From: Georgenia sp. M64
GTDB taxonomy: Bacteria > Actinomycetota > Actinomycetes > Actinomycetales > Actinomycetaceae
Reading direction: 5' to 3'
Length of the DNA stretch: 64,000 nucleotides
NCBI RefSeq assembly: GCF_038049925.1
Contig: NZ_CP145809.1
Location: forward strand, 744,001 to 808,000
Shown: in pieces, positions 24,831 through 41,180 of the stretch
How the letters are laid out: each line of letters begins with the position of its first letter
Position numbering within the stretch: the stretch's first letter is position 1
The notes under the pieces: generated by a model
What the model was told of the DNA's origin: nothing
Database searches by the model: none
What the model saw: the letters and a program-made list of their open reading frames with translations, nothing else
Made by a program: the position numbers and the translations under genes

Positions 24831-25929
24831 TGTTCACCAACACTATCCCCGCCGCTCGTGAGCGGTGGGTCGTGGGCCTGGACGTCCACGCCCGTTCGAT
24901 CAGCGCGTCCGCGCTGGACCTGCTCACCGGGGAGCTGATCAACGCCCGCCTGGCCGCCGACCCCGCCACGGCGTTGAGGTTCGTCACCGGCCTCGGCGCA
25001 GACTCGGCGGTGGCCTACGAGGCCGGCCCGACCGGGTTCGGCCTGGCCCGGGCCCTGGACCAGGCCGCGATCCGGTGCGTGGTCGCGGCGCCGTCGAAGA
25101 TCGCCCGCGCCCCGGGTGATCGGGTCAAGACCGACAAGCGTGACGCGACCCTGCTCGCCCGTCGCCTCGCGGCCGGGGACCTGACCGCGGTGCGAGTGCC
25201 GTCCCCGACCGAGGAAGCCGCCCGCGACCTGACCCGTGCCCATGAGGACGCTCGCGCGGACCTGATGAGCGCCCGGCACCGGGCGTCCAAGCTGCTCCTG
25301 CGCCACGGCATCGTCTACTCCGGGGGAGCACCTGGAGCCGGGACCATCACGCCTGGCTGGCCCGCACCCACCTCGACCAGCCCCCCGCCCAAGACGCCTT
25401 CGAGGACGCCTACCAACAAGTCCTGCTGCTCGAGGTCCGCAAGAGGAACCTCGCCGCCAAGATCACCCACCTGGCCACCAACAGCGAGTTCACCGACGTC
25501 GTCCACGCCCTGGGCTGCCTGCGCGGCATCTCCGTGCTCACCGCGATGTTCCTGGCCGTAGAGATCGGTGACTGGGACCGTTTCACCGGCGCCTCGATCG
25601 GGGCCTACCTCGGCCTGACCCCCACCGAGCACTCCTCCGGCAGCTCACGACGCCTCGGGCCGATCACCAAGGCCGGCAACCCCCACATCCGTCTCCTGCT
25701 CGCCGAGGCCGCCTGGCACCACCGTCCCGGCTACCGCGTCGGCACCACCCTGCAAGCACGGTTCGACGCCGCCACCCCCGCCCAGGCCGCCCGCGGTCAC
25801 GAGGGCAACCTGCGCCTGCACCGCCGCTGGGTCCACTTCACCACCCAGCACAAGCGCACCACGATCGCCAACACCGCGATCGCCCGAGAACTCGCCGGAT
25901 GGTGCTGGTCCCTGGCCACCACCCGGTGA
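24830..25929 (+). pseudogene. IS110-family transposase, interrupted by one frameshift
   Basis: The GTG at 24830 follows GGGAGGT. The N-terminal RuvC-like DEDD domain is intact: Asp18 in GLDVHA, Glu64 in AYEAGP, Asp102 and Asp105 in KTDKRDA. Near 25322-25326 (a run of five G) the frame changes. The rest, GSTWSRDHHAWLARTHLDQ to the TGA at 25927-25929, reads cleanly in the next frame and contains the C-terminal serine domain (HSSGSSRRLGPITKAGNPHI). Restoring one base gives about 366 residues, normal for the family. The two parts are otherwise undamaged, so the change is recent or a sequencing error. Confidence 0.85.
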
Positions 25930-26281
25930 ACAAATCCTGGGCCCCGACAACCCCCCGGCCGGGAGCAGCGTGACGGGGACGACCCACGACTGCTCTGTGA
26001 GCACCCGACCCCGACCAGGACGGACACGCCCGACCTCAGACAGTGCCGACCGTCCCCCGCCGAACACCACCGTCATGCGGCAACCAACCCGCGCATATCA
26101 GACTCGACACCCGCGTCGAACAGACACGCACCCAGCCCGGGAACCCCAGGGACCAGGAACAAGAGGAAGACCGCCGACCCGAGCACCCAGCCCGGGCCGA
26201 CGGCCATCCCCTGCCCTCTTGACAAACCGACCTACATATCAGAGCAGGCGACGGCGACGGCGCCTCCATCGTGGGCACCCG

Positions 26282-26338
26282 GTGAGGTCGAACTGAACGG
26301 GTGAGGTCGTACCGGACGGGTTGAGGTCGGCTCGTACG
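26282..26338 (+). repeat. Three contiguous 19-bp repeats (triad A)
   Basis: The units are GTGAGGTCGAACTGAACGG (26282-26300), GTGAGGTCGTACCGGACGG (26301-26319) and GTTGAGGTCGGCTCGTACG (26320-26338), with an exact 19-bp period and no spacer. Confidence 0.85.
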
Positions 26339-26437
26339 CTGTGCTGGCTCAGCCCGGTTGGTGCTGAGTGGGCGCGGGGCCTCGAACTCGTTGCAGGGAG
26401 AACTCAGGGTCGGGCCGCCCACCGTCGCTGGTGGCCG

Positions 26438-26494
26438 GTGAGGTCGTGGCAGACGGGTGAGGTCGTAGCGAACGGGTTGAGGTCGGCTCGTACG
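26438..26494 (+). repeat. Three contiguous 19-bp repeats (triad B)
   Basis: The units are GTGAGGTCGTGGCAGACGG (26438-26456), GTGAGGTCGTAGCGAACGG (26457-26475) and GTTGAGGTCGGCTCGTACG (26476-26494). The third unit is identical to the third of triad A. Partial similarity continues downstream (CCCGGTTGGTGC), so a block of about 156 bp was probably duplicated. Confidence 0.85.
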
Positions 26495-26692
26495 TGGTGC
26501 TGACTCGGCCCGGTTGGTGCGGACTGAGCGCTGAGCCCCGCACTCGGCCGGGGGAGTGTGGCAGCGAACCTGACGATCGGGCTGATGGCTCCGGACTCGG
26601 CGGGGGAGCGCGCCAGGTACCCGCCGACCGCGCACGACAGCCGCCGGGCGACGGCATGCGACGCGGCTCACCCCCGCCGGGAAGGCACCGAG

Positions 26693-26722
26693 TTGGAGCA
26701 CGGTGCCGCGACGGGGTAGTGT
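26693..26722 (+). promoter_or_regulatory. Probable rplJL promoter
   Basis: TTGGAG at 26693-26698 and TAGTGT at 26717-26722 with an 18-bp spacer fit a housekeeping sigma promoter. It is placed just upstream of the L10 leader, as expected after the rplKA terminator and the insertion separated the two operons. Confidence 0.6.
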
Positions 26723-26727
26723 GCTCC

Positions 26728-26860
26728 TTGCCAAAGACCGCCGGTCGCCCGTCCGCCAGGACGGGGCCAAGTCCGCGAACGCGGAGCCAGCGCAGGCGTG
26801 CCAAGAGCGAGAGCATCTGATGCCCGAGCCCCGTGCCGTCTGCACGGGGCTTCTTTCGTT
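26728..26860 (+). ncRNA. Ribosomal protein L10 leader (autoregulatory mRNA element)
   Basis: The transcribed leader upstream of rplJ carries GC-rich pairings and the CAGCGCAGGCGTGCCAAGAG-type segment common to actinobacterial rplJ leaders, and ends in a stem-loop with a T-rich tail. In other bacteria the L10-L7/L12 complex binds this leader to repress its own synthesis. The exact fold was not computed. Confidence 0.5.
26828..26856 (+). terminator. Attenuator-like terminator in the rplJ leader
   Basis: GCCCCGTGC (26828-26836) pairs perfectly with GCACGGGGC (26842-26850) around a 5-nt loop, followed by TTCTTT. It lies 47 bp before rplJ, so it is more likely an attenuator than an operon end. 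Confidence 0.65.
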
Positions 26861-26902
26861 CTCGGACCCTCCCGGCCGCGGTTCACTATCGGAAGGAGGG
26901 CC

Positions 26903-27424
26903 ATGGCGAGGCCTGACAAGGCGGCAGCGGTCGCCGAGCTCACGGAGCAGCTCCGTGGGTCGAGCGCCGTACTGCTGACCGAGTACCGCGGGCTCAGCGT
27001 CGCCCAGCTCAAGCAGCTGCGCCGCTCGCTCAGCGGGCACGCAACCTACGCCGTGGTGAAGAACACGCTGACGGCCATCGCGGCGAAGGAGGCCGGCCTC
27101 GACTCCCTCGAGGACGAGCTGTCCGGCCCGACGGCAGCCGCCTTCGTGACCGGTGAGCCGGTCGAGGCGGCCAAGTCGATGCGCGACTTCGCCAAGGCGA
27201 ACCCCCAGCTGGTGATCAAGGGTGGTGTCCTGGAGGGTCGCAAGCTCTCCGCCGCGGACGTCACCAAGCTCGCCGACCTGGAGTCCCGCGACGTGCTGCT
27301 GGGCAAGGCGGCCGGAGCTTTCAAGGCTGCGCTCTTCGGTGCTGCCTACCTCTTCACCGCGCCGGCCACCCAGGCCGTCCGCACCATCGAGGCCCTGCGC
27401 GAGAAGCAGGCCGCCGAGGCCTGA
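26903..27424 (+). CDS. rplJ: 50S ribosomal protein L10
   Basis: The 173-residue protein ([17 protein letters not shown] ...) anchors the L7/L12 stalk to the ribosome. The [16 protein letters not shown] and VKNTL segments are typical. GGAAGGAGGG lies just before ATG 26903, which rules out the longer frame. rplL follows after 63 bp. Confidence 0.97.
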   Translation: MARPDKAAAVAELTEQLRGSSAVLLTEYRGLSVAQLKQLRRSLSGHATYAVVKNTLTAIAAKEAGLDSLEDELSGPTAAAFVTGEPVEAAKSMRDFAKANPQLVIKGGVLEGRKLSAADVTKLADLESRDVLLGKAAGAFKAALFGAAYLFTAPATQAVRTIEALREKQAAEA

Positions 27425-27487
27425 CGGTCCCGGCAACCACCAACCCCGCTGCTCGCGTAGCAGTCACTCAAGGAAGGAACGCCGCTC

Positions 27488-27877
27488 ATGGCGAAGCTCA
27501 CCACCGACGAGCTCATCGAGGCTTTCAAGGAGCTCACCCTCATCGAGCTCTCCGAGTTCGTGAAGCAGTTCGAGGAGACCTTCGAGGTCACCGCCGCCGC
27601 TCCCGTCGCCGTCGCCGCCGCTGGCGCGCCGGCCGGTGGCGCTGCCGCCGAGGAGGTCGAGGAGAAGTCGGAGTTCGACGTCGTCCTCGAGTCCGTCGGC
27701 GACAAGAAGATCCAGGTCATCAAGGAGGTCCGTGCGCTGACCTCCCTCGGCCTGAAGGAGGCCAAGGACCTCGTCGACGGCGCCCCCAAGGCCGTCCTTG
27801 AGGGCGTCTCCCAGGAGGCCGCGGACAAGGCCAAGGAGCAGCTCGAGGCCGCCGGCGCCACCGTCACCCTCAAGTGA
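27488..27877 (+). CDS. rplL: 50S ribosomal protein L7/L12
   Basis: The 129-residue acidic protein has the N-terminal dimerisation part, an Ala/Gly-rich hinge (about residues 36-55) and the C-terminal factor-binding domain ([20 protein letters not shown]). It recruits translational GTPases. AAGGAAGGAA precedes the ATG. Confidence 0.98.
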   Translation: MAKLTTDELIEAFKELTLIELSEFVKQFEETFEVTAAAPVAVAAAGAPAGGAAAEEVEEKSEFDVVLESVGDKKIQVIKEVRALTSLGLKEAKDLVDGAPKAVLEGVSQEAADKAKEQLEAAGATVTLK

Positions 27878-27939
27878 CCGCCCCCGGCCGGGGCTGAGGG
27901 CGCCCAGGCGCCCCGACCACGGCCGGCGGCACGCTCGAC

Positions 27940-27976
27940 GACGAGGCCCGCACCGGTACCCGGTGCGGGCCTCGTC
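27940..27976 (+). terminator. Terminator after rplL
   Basis: A perfect 16-bp stem (27940-27955 with 27961-27976) and 5-nt loop begins 63 bp after rplL, just upstream of the rpoB promoter. It may be partly read through, since rplJL and rpoBC are often linked. Confidence 0.7.
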
Positions 27977-27989
27977 GCATCACCGTCGC

Positions 27990-28018
27990 TGGACACCGCC
28001 TGTGCCCGCGGCTATGCT
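27990..28018 (+). promoter_or_regulatory. Probable rpoBC promoter
   Basis: TGGACA (27990-27995) and TATGCT (28013-28018) with a 17-bp spacer form a good housekeeping promoter about 91 bp before the rpoB start. Confidence 0.65.
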
Positions 28019-28109
28019 GTCGCTTTGCGCTGACTTCTGCCTGCCCGCAGGCATCCCCACCCGTACCGGTGGTCAGTGTGTGCAAACCAATCGCAGGGAA
28101 GGACCCCCT

Positions 28110-31100
28110 TTGGCTGCCTCGCGCACCTCTTCCGCACCTACTGCTGACGCTATCGCCAACCGCACGGCCTCGCGCCGTGTCTCCTTCGCCAAGATCCACG
28201 AGCCGCTCCAGGCCCCGAACCTCCTCGGCCTGCAGACCGAGAGCTTCGACTGGCTCCTCGGCAACGACGCCTGGCGCGGTCGCGTCGCGGCGGCGGCCGA
28301 GATCGGCGACACCAACGTACCGTCCACCTCCGGTCTGGAGGAGATCTTTGCAGAGATCTCCCCGATCGAGGACTTCGGGCAGTCGATGTCGCTCTCGTTC
28401 CGCGACCACCGCTTCGAGCCCCCGAAGTACACCGCGGAGGAGTGCAAGGAGAAGGACTTCACCTACGCGGCACCGCTGTTCGTGACGGCGGAGTTCGTCA
28501 ACTACACCACCGGCGAGATCAAGTCGCAGACGGTGTTCATGGGCGACTTCCCGCTCATGACCGAGCGCGGCACCTTCATCATCAACGGCACCGAGCGTGT
28601 CGTCGTCTCGCAGCTCGTCCGGTCCCCGGGCGTGTACTTCGAGAAGCTCGCGGACAAGACCTCCGACAAGGACATCTTCACCACGAAGGTGATCCCGTCC
28701 CGCGGCGCGTGGCTCGAGTTCGAGATCGACAAGCGCGACGCCGTCGGCGTGCGCATCGACCGCAAGCGCAAGCAGTCCGTCACGGTCTTCCTGCGCGCCC
28801 TGGGCATGACCGAGTCCGAGATCCGCGACGAGTTCGCCGACTACCCGGTCCTGCTCGAGACCCTGGAGAAGGACAACGTCCACACCCAGGACGAGGCGCT
28901 GCTGGACATCTACCGCAAGATCCGCCCGGGCGAGCCGCCCACGGTCGAGGCCGGCCGGACCCTGCTGGAGAACTACTACTTCAACCCCAAGCGCTACGAC
29001 CTGGCCAAGGTCGGCCGCTACAAGATCAACAAGAAGCTCGGCCTCACGGCCGACCTGGGCGAGTCGGTGCTGCGCATCGACGACGTCACCGCCGCGATCA
29101 AGTACATCCTCGCCCTGCACAAGGGTGTGGAGGAGCTCCCGGGCACCCGCAACGGCGAGCCCGTGCAGCTGCGCGTCGAGACCGACGACATCGACCACTT
29201 CGGCAACCGCCGCATCCGCGCCGTGGGCGAGCTCATCCAGAACCAGGTCCGCACGGGCCTGTCCCGGATGGAGCGCGTCGTCCGCGAGCGGATGACCACC
29301 CAGGACGTCGAGGCGATCACGCCGCAGACCCTGATCAACATCCGCCCCGTGGTGGCCTCGATCAAGGAGTTCTTCGGCACCTCCCAGCTGTCGCAGTTCA
29401 TGGACCAGAACAACCCGCTCGCGGGCCTGACGCACAAGCGGCGTCTGTCGGCCCTCGGCCCGGGTGGTCTCTCCCGTGACCGCGCCGGCATGGAGGTCCG
29501 TGACGTCCACCCGTCGCACTACGGCCGCATGTGCCCCATCGAGACCCCCGAGGGCCCGAACATCGGTCTCATCGGCTCGCTGGCGACGTTCGCCCGCATC
29601 AACCCCTTCGGCTTCGTCGAGACCCCGTACCGCAAGGTCACCGGGGGCCGCGTCACCGACGAGGTCGTCTACCTCACCGCCGACGACGAGGACCGGCACG
29701 TCATCGCGCAGGCCTCGGCCCCGCTCGACGACAACGGCACCTTCGTCGAGGACCGCGTGCTGTGCCGCCTCTCCGGCGGTGAGCCGGCCCTCGTGGCCGC
29801 CGACGAGGTCGACTACATGGACGTCTCCGCGCGCCAGATGGTCTCGGTCGCGACGGCGATGATCCCCTTCCTCGAGCACGACGACGCCAACCGTGCGCTC
29901 ATGGGCGCCAACATGCAGCGTCAGGCGGTCCCGCTGCTGCGCAGCGAGGCCCCGCTCGTGGGCACCGGCATGGAGCGGCGCGCCGCGGTGGACGCCGGGG
30001 ACGTCGTCGTGGCCACCAAGCCTGGCGTCGTCACCGAGGTCTCCGCCGACGCGATCCACGTCGCGGGCGACGACGGGACCACGCAGGTCTACCGCGTGGC
30101 CAAGTTCCGTCGCTCGAACCAGGGCAACTCCTACAACCAGCGCTCGCTGGTGGAGGAGGGCGCCCGGGTCGAGGTCGGCTCCGTGCTGGCCGACGGTCCC
30201 GCCACCGACGAGGGCGAGCTCGCCCTGGGCAAGAACCTCCTCGTGGCGTTCATGTCCTGGGAGGGCTACAACTTCGAGGACGCCATCATCCTGTCCCAGC
30301 GCATCGTGGCCGACGACGTGCTCACCTCGATCCACATCGAGGAGCACGAGGTCGACGCCCGCGAGACCAAGCTGGGCCCGGAGGAGATCACCCGGGACAT
30401 CCCCAACGTCTCCGAGGACGTCCTGGCCGACCTCGACGAGCGCGGCATCATCCGCATCGGCGCCGAGGTCAGCTCCGGCGACATCCTCGTCGGCAAGGTC
30501 ACGCCCAAAGGCGAGACCGAGCTGACGAGCGAGGAGCGGCTGCTCCGGGCGATCTTCGGCGAGAAGGCCCGCGAGGTGCGCGACACCTCGCTCAAGGTGC
30601 CCCACGGCGAGTCCGGCATCGTCATCGGCGTGCGCGAGTTCTCCGCGGACAACGACGACGAGCTGCCCCCGGGCGTGAACCAGATGGTGCGCGTCTACAT
30701 CGCCCAGCGCCGCAAGATCACCGACGGCGACAAGCTCGCCGGCCGTCACGGCAACAAGGGCGTCATCTCCAAGATCCTGCCGATCGAGGACATGCCCTTC
30801 CTGCCCGACGGGACCCCGGTCGACATCATCCTCAACCCGCTCGGTGTGCCCGGCCGCATGAACGTCGGCCAGGTCCTCGAGCTGCACCTCGGCTGGATCG
30901 CGGCGCAGGGCTGGGACGTCACCGAGGCGGCCAGGGCCGCGGAGGAGTGGACGAAGAACCTGCCGCCCGAGGCGCTGACCGCCGACCCGCGCACCCCCGT
31001 GGCGACGCCGGTGTTCGACGGCCTGCAGCCCGAGGAGCTCCAGGGCATGCTCGCCCACACCCTCCCGGGCCCGTCCGGGGAGCGGATGGTCGGCACCGAC

Positions 31101-31619
31101 GGCAAGGCGCAGCTCTTCGACGGCCGCTCCGGCGAGCCGTTCCCGGAGGCGATCTCGGTCGGCTACATGTACATCCTCAAGCTCCACCACCTCGTGGACG
31201 ACAAGATCCACGCGCGCTCGACGGGTCCGTACTCGATGATCACGCAGCAGCCGCTGGGTGGTAAGGCGCAGTTCGGTGGCCAGCGCTTCGGTGAGATGGA
31301 GGTCTGGGCCCTGGAGGCCTACGGCGCCGCCTACGCCCTCCAGGAGCTGTTGACCATCAAGTCCGACGACGTCACCGGCCGCGTGAAGGTCTACGAGGCG
31401 ATCGTCAAGGGCGAGAACATCCCCGAGCCGGGCATCCCCGAGTCCTTCAAGGTGCTCATCAAGGAGATGCGGTCGCTGTGCCTGAACGTCGAGGCCCTCG
31501 ACGCCGACGGCAACGCCATCGAGCTCCGGGACGCCGACGACGAGGTCTACCGCGCGGCGGAGGAGCTCGGCATCGACCTGTCCCGCCGTCCTGACGCGAG
31601 CAGCGTCGACGAACTCTGA
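28110..31619 (+). CDS. rpoB: DNA-directed RNA polymerase subunit beta
   Basis: The protein has 1169 residues. The TTG start at 28110 ([10 protein letters not shown]) matches the usual actinobacterial beginning and follows CAGGGAAGGA. The frame is open upstream across the rplL terminator but is not coding. The rifampicin region [20 protein letters not shown] keeps the wild-type Asp, His and Ser positions, with Ala where many species have Ser after NPL. The C-terminal [20 protein letters not shown] motif is present. It forms the catalytic core with RpoC. Confidence 0.97.
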   Translation: MAASRTSSAPTADAIANRTASRRVSFAKIHEPLQAPNLLGLQTESFDWLLGNDAWRGRVAAAAEIGDTNVPSTSGLEEIFAEISPIEDFGQSMSLSFRDHRFEPPKYTAEECKEKDFTYAAPLFVTAEFVNYTTGEIKSQTVFMGDFPLMTERGTFIINGTERVVVSQLVRSPGVYFEKLADKTSDKDIFTTKVIPSRGAWLEFEIDKRDAVGVRIDRKRKQSVTVFLRALGMTESEIRDEFADYPVLLETLEKDNVHTQDEALLDIYRKIRPGEPPTVEAGRTLLENYYFNPKRYDLAKVGRYKINKKLGLTADLGESVLRIDDVTAAIKYILALHKGVEELPGTRNGEPVQLRVETDDIDHFGNRRIRAVGELIQNQVRTGLSRMERVVRERMTTQDVEAITPQTLINIRPVVASIKEFFGTSQLSQFMDQNNPLAGLTHKRRLSALGPGGLSRDRAGMEVRDVHPSHYGRMCPIETPEGPNIGLIGSLATFARINPFGFVETPYRKVTGGRVTDEVVYLTADDEDRHVIAQASAPLDDNGTFVEDRVLCRLSGGEPALVAADEVDYMDVSARQMVSVATAMIPFLEHDDANRALMGANMQRQAVPLLRSEAPLVGTGMERRAAVDAGDVVVATKPGVVTEVSADAIHVAGDDGTTQVYRVAKFRRSNQGNSYNQRSLVEEGARVEVGSVLADGPATDEGELALGKNLLVAFMSWEGYNFEDAIILSQRIVADDVLTSIHIEEHEVDARETKLGPEEITRDIPNVSEDVLADLDERGIIRIGAEVSSGDILVGKVTPKGETELTSEERLLRAIFGEKAREVRDTSLKVPHGESGIVIGVREFSADNDDELPPGVNQMVRVYIAQRRKITDGDKLAGRHGNKGVISKILPIEDMPFLPDGTPVDIILNPLGVPGRMNVGQVLELHLGWIAAQGWDVTEAARAAEEWTKNLPPEALTADPRTPVATPVFDGLQPEELQGMLAHTLPGPSGERMVGTDGKAQLFDGRSGEPFPEAISVGYMYILKLHHLVDDKIHARSTGPYSMITQQPLGGKAQFGGQRFGEMEVWALEAYGAAYALQELLTIKSDDVTGRVKVYEAIVKGENIPEPGIPESFKVLIKEMRSLCLNVEALDADGNAIELRDADDEVYRAAEELGIDLSRRPDASSVDEL

Positions 31620-31695
31620 GCCTCACGGGCCCGCCGGGCCCGGGAGACCTCTCCCCAGCAGTACACGGTGTTCTACCTTCAGGAAGTAGGAACCC

Positions 31696-35586
<3,891 letters not shown>

Positions 35587-35598
35587 CCTGACCGCGTC

Positions 35599-35622
35599 GG
35601 CGGCGGGGGAGACCCCGCCGCC
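35599..35622 (+). terminator. Terminator after rpoC
   Basis: A perfect 10-bp stem GGCGGCGGGG/CCCCGCCGCC closes a GAGA tetraloop, starting 12 bp after the rpoC stop. There is no T-run. Confidence 0.65.
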
Positions 35623-35991
35623 GGCCCGGGCGGGCCACCGCACGTCCCGGACGTGGCGCAGACCACCCCGGGGCCACCTCCCTGCCTTTGACGCTGTCAA
35701 CCGCCGCAGAGTACGCTGGTCGGCGGTGCCCGCGACATCGGGCTCTCGTGCGTGCGGCTGTCCCGGGGTCCCAACCCCCGGTGGAGGCAGGAGTGCGCAG
35801 GCGTTCTCGCCAGCCGGACAGGTCCACGTCTCCCCAGGGTGACGCACGACCGGGTCCACCTCTGGTCGACACGCCCGACAACGGGGGCTGGGGGAGCGAG
35901 CCTGGACGGGCCGCACGGCCCGGGCCGGTCGACCCCACGGTCGGGCGAGCAGTGACATTCGACAGCCAAAGAACTTCGAGACGGAGAAGTA
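35623..35991. other. rpoC-rpsL intergenic region and long rpsL leader
   Basis: Apart from the rpoC terminator and the str promoter, this stretch holds only GC-rich potential pairings. A GGAGGCAGGAGTG at 35783-35795 looks like a ribosome-binding site plus GTG, but the frame opened there runs without stop through rpsL into rpsG and is not credible as a gene. Confidence 0.5.
35688..35717 (+). promoter_or_regulatory. Probable promoter of the str operon (rpsL-rpsG-fusA)
   Basis: TTGACG (35688-35693) and TACGCT (35712-35717) are separated by 18 bp, the best -35 match in the window. Transcription from here gives a leader of about 265 nt before rpsL. Confidence 0.65.
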
Positions 35992-36366
35992 GTGCCCACG
36001 ATTCAGCAGCTGGTCCGCAAGGGCCGCAGCGTCAAGGTCGGGACCTCCAAGACGCCGGCCCTCAAGGGCAGCCCGCAGCGTCGCGGTGTGTGCACCCGCG
36101 TGTACACCACGACCCCGAAGAAGCCGAACTCGGCCCTTCGCAAGGTCGCCCGCGTGCGTCTGTCGAGCGGTATCGAGGTCACCGCGTACATCCCCGGTGT
36201 CGGCCACAACCTGCAGGAGCACTCGATCGTGCTCGTGCGCGGCGGTCGTGTGAAGGACCTGCCCGGTGTGCGTTACAAGATCGTCCGCGGAGCGCTCGAC
36301 ACCCAGGGTGTGCGCGGCCGCCAGCAGGCTCGCAGCCGGTACGGCGCGAAGAAGGAGAAGAAGTAA
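35992..36366 (+). CDS. rpsL: 30S ribosomal protein S12
   Basis: The 124-residue decoding-centre protein has the conserved [18 protein letters not shown] and [16 protein letters not shown] segments. The lysines where streptomycin-resistance changes occur are wild type. GTG start at 35992 after ACGGAGAAG. The stop shares one base with the rpsG start. Confidence 0.98.
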   Translation: MPTIQQLVRKGRSVKVGTSKTPALKGSPQRRGVCTRVYTTTPKKPNSALRKVARVRLSSGIEVTAYIPGVGHNLQEHSIVLVRGGRVKDLPGVRYKIVRGALDTQGVRGRQQARSRYGAKKEKK

Positions 36367-36836
36367 TGCCTCGTAAGGGCCCCGCCCCGAAGCGTCCCCT
36401 CGTCGTCGACCCGGTCTACGGCTCCCCGACGGTGACCCAGCTCGTCAACCGCGTGCTGATGGACGGCAAGAAGTCCACCGCCGAGCGCATCGTGTACGGC
36501 GCGCTCGAGGGCGTGCGCGACAAGACGCAGGGTGACCCCGCGGTCGTCCTCAAGCGCGCGCTGGACAACGTCCGCCCCGCCCTCGAGGTCCGCTCCCGCC
36601 GCGTCGGTGGCGCCACCTACCAGGTGCCCGTCGAGGTCCGCCCCAGCCGGCAGACCACCCTCGCGATGCGCTGGCTCGTCGACTACGCACGCTCGCGCCG
36701 CGAGAAGACGATGACCGAGCGCCTCATGAACGAGATCCTCGACGCCTCCAACGGCCTCGGCGCCGCTGTCAAGCGCCGCGAGGACACCCACAAGATGGCC
36801 GAGTCCAACAAGGCCTTCGCGCACTACCGCTGGTGA
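36366..36836 (+). CDS. rpsG: 30S ribosomal protein S7
   Basis: The 156-residue protein has the standard S7 length and sequence ([20 protein letters not shown] ... NKAFAHYRW). It organises the 3' domain of 16S rRNA. ATG 36366 overlaps the rpsL stop by one base, implying translational coupling. Confidence 0.98.
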   Translation: MPRKGPAPKRPLVVDPVYGSPTVTQLVNRVLMDGKKSTAERIVYGALEGVRDKTQGDPAVVLKRALDNVRPALEVRSRRVGGATYQVPVEVRPSRQTTLAMRWLVDYARSRREKTMTERLMNEILDASNGLGAAVKRREDTHKMAESNKAFAHYRW

Positions 36837-36913
36837 CGCCGGCCGGCCGCCGGTGACCCCGGCGGCCGTCGCCGCCCCCTGTCCAGCCCCGAGACCCGAG
36901 AAGAGAGCCTCAC

Positions 36914-39016
<2,103 letters not shown>

Positions 39017-39033
39017 GTCCCACAGGTCGACCC

Positions 39034-39063
39034 TGCAAGTAATCCATAACCGACCCGTAGGAT
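39034..39063 (+). promoter_or_regulatory. Possible promoter for tuf
   Basis: TGCAAG (39034-39039) and TAGGAT (39058-39063) lie 18 bp apart in the fusA-tuf gap. The -10 is good and the -35 poor. A separate tuf promoter is common in Actinobacteria. Confidence 0.4.
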
Positions 39064-39138
39064 CCCAACCGCCCCGGCAGGGCCAGGACGCGCCTGCCAG
39101 AGCTGTGAGACAACTACCCGAGTCCTCAGGAGGACCCA

Positions 39139-40332
<1,194 letters not shown>

Positions 40333-40387
40333 CGCCCCGCCGGGTCTGACCCGGCAGCCGGCCCCGGCCGGCACGCAGGACCCCCGA

Positions 40388-40422
40388 GGGCCCGGCAGCT
40401 GCCTCACGGCGCTGCCGGGTCC
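40388..40422 (+). terminator. Terminator after tuf
   Basis: GGGCCCGGCAGC (40388-40399) pairs with GCTGCCGGGTCC (40411-40422), 12 bp with one G-T pair, followed by TCGTCGTCGTC. It ends the str operon. Confidence 0.65.
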
Positions 40423-40860
40423 TCGTCGTCGTCGAGGTGGCGGGACGGGTGCCGCCGGATGGCGCGGGGTCGGCGCGGTCCGTTCCCCGGACGCAGCACC
40501 CGCCCGTGCGCAGCCTCACAGCCGGTGCACCGCCGGGGCCTCGCCGTCACGCCGGCCGGCTGGTAGCGTGGGTGCGCCGGATCGCGCGCGAGCGCGGCGC
40601 CGGACGTGACCGGCCCCTCATCCGGAGGAGCCTTCCGGATTAGGCAAAGCGCCTGTCCGTCTGGCAGACTGTTCAGGTTGCCTGGGCCCCGGCCCGAGGC
40701 GCCAAAGACTGCAGGATCGGGCGGCCCCGCCCAGGTCCGACCAAGCATCACAGCGACCACCCCCCGCGAGGGGAGAACCGGTCGAGCGTGTCACCAACCG
40801 CGACACGCCCGAGCGCGGGGGTCGGTGCAAGTTGCGGTACGAGAGAGGTTAGACGACGCC
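40423..40860. other. S10 operon upstream region and leader
   Basis: No gene is supported in these 438 bp. A possible promoter lies around TTAGGCAAAG (40640-40649) and TGGCAGACT (40662-40670). The remaining 190 nt before rpsJ would be a transcribed leader with several GC-rich pairings. In other bacteria the S10 leader binds L4 for autoregulation; whether that applies here is unknown. Confidence 0.45.
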
Positions 40861-41169
40861 ATGGCGGGACAGAAGATCCGCATCCGGCTCAAGTCCTACG
40901 ACCACGAGGTCATCGACAGCTCGGCGCGCAAGATCGTCGACACGGTGACTCGCGCTGGTGCGACGGTCGTGGGCCCGGTGCCGCTGCCGACGGAGAAGAA
41001 CGTCTTCGTCGTCATCCGTTCGCCCCACAAGTACAAGGACAGCCGCGAGCACTTCGAGATGCGCACGCACAAGCGGCTCATCGACATCGTCGACCCGACG
41101 CCGAAGGCCGTCGACTCGCTCATGCGTCTCGACCTGCCCGCGGACGTCAACATCGAGATCAAGCTCTGA
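40861..41169 (+). CDS. rpsJ: 30S ribosomal protein S10
   Basis: The 102-residue protein ([20 protein letters not shown] ... DVNIEIKL) has the exact family length. It is a head protein of the small subunit and also NusE, an antitermination partner. It is the first gene of the S10 operon. ATG 40861 follows GAGAGAGG. Confidence 0.98.
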   Translation: MAGQKIRIRLKSYDHEVIDSSARKIVDTVTRAGATVVGPVPLPTEKNVFVVIRSPHKYKDSREHFEMRTHKRLIDIVDPTPKAVDSLMRLDLPADVNIEIKL

Positions 41170-41180
41170 GGACATCTGCC

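Larger units (their letters stand above)
24700..26245 (+). mobile_element. IS110-family insertion sequence (approximate limits)
   Basis: The element consists of a structured non-coding left part, a transposase gene with one frameshift, and about 315 bp of non-coding right part ending near TTGACAAACCGACCTACATA. IS110 elements lack classical terminal inverted repeats and target duplications, so neither end can be fixed from one copy. The limits given are estimates: the left just after the palindrome, the right after the second CATATCAGA copy. Confidence 0.55.
25930..26902. other. 973-bp region without a supported gene: IS right part, 19-bp repeats, rplJ promoter and L10 leader
   Basis: The first 315 bp are C-rich and probably the right non-coding part of the IS110-type element, with CATATCAGA at 26094-26102 and again at 26235-26243. 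Two triads of 19-bp repeats follow (26282-26338 and 26438-26494), then about 200 bp with no recognisable feature, then the rplJ promoter and leader. Open frames on either strand here lack coding character. Confidence 0.6.

Noticed and set aside
25320-25330. Programmed frameshifting to make the IS110 transposase
   Set aside because: No slippery heptamer or stimulatory structure is evident and IS110 transposases are normally single-frame; a mutation or sequencing error is simpler.
26282-26494. Possible CRISPR array at the 19-bp repeats
   Set aside because: Units are contiguous with no unique spacers, only six copies exist, and there are no cas genes.
26036-27436. A minus-strand open frame with repeated 33-residue blocks across the 19-bp repeats and rplJ
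   Set aside because: The protein repeats are just the translated DNA repeats, and the frame continues antisense through rplJ.
27870-31211. A 1113-codon minus-strand open frame opposite rpoB
   Set aside because: Same artefact: composition mirrors the third-codon GC of rpoB and there is no recognisable domain.
35688-36836. An N-terminally extended rpsG beginning upstream of rpsL
   Set aside because: The extension would overlap all of rpsL in another frame, and S7 has its normal 156 residues from ATG 36366.
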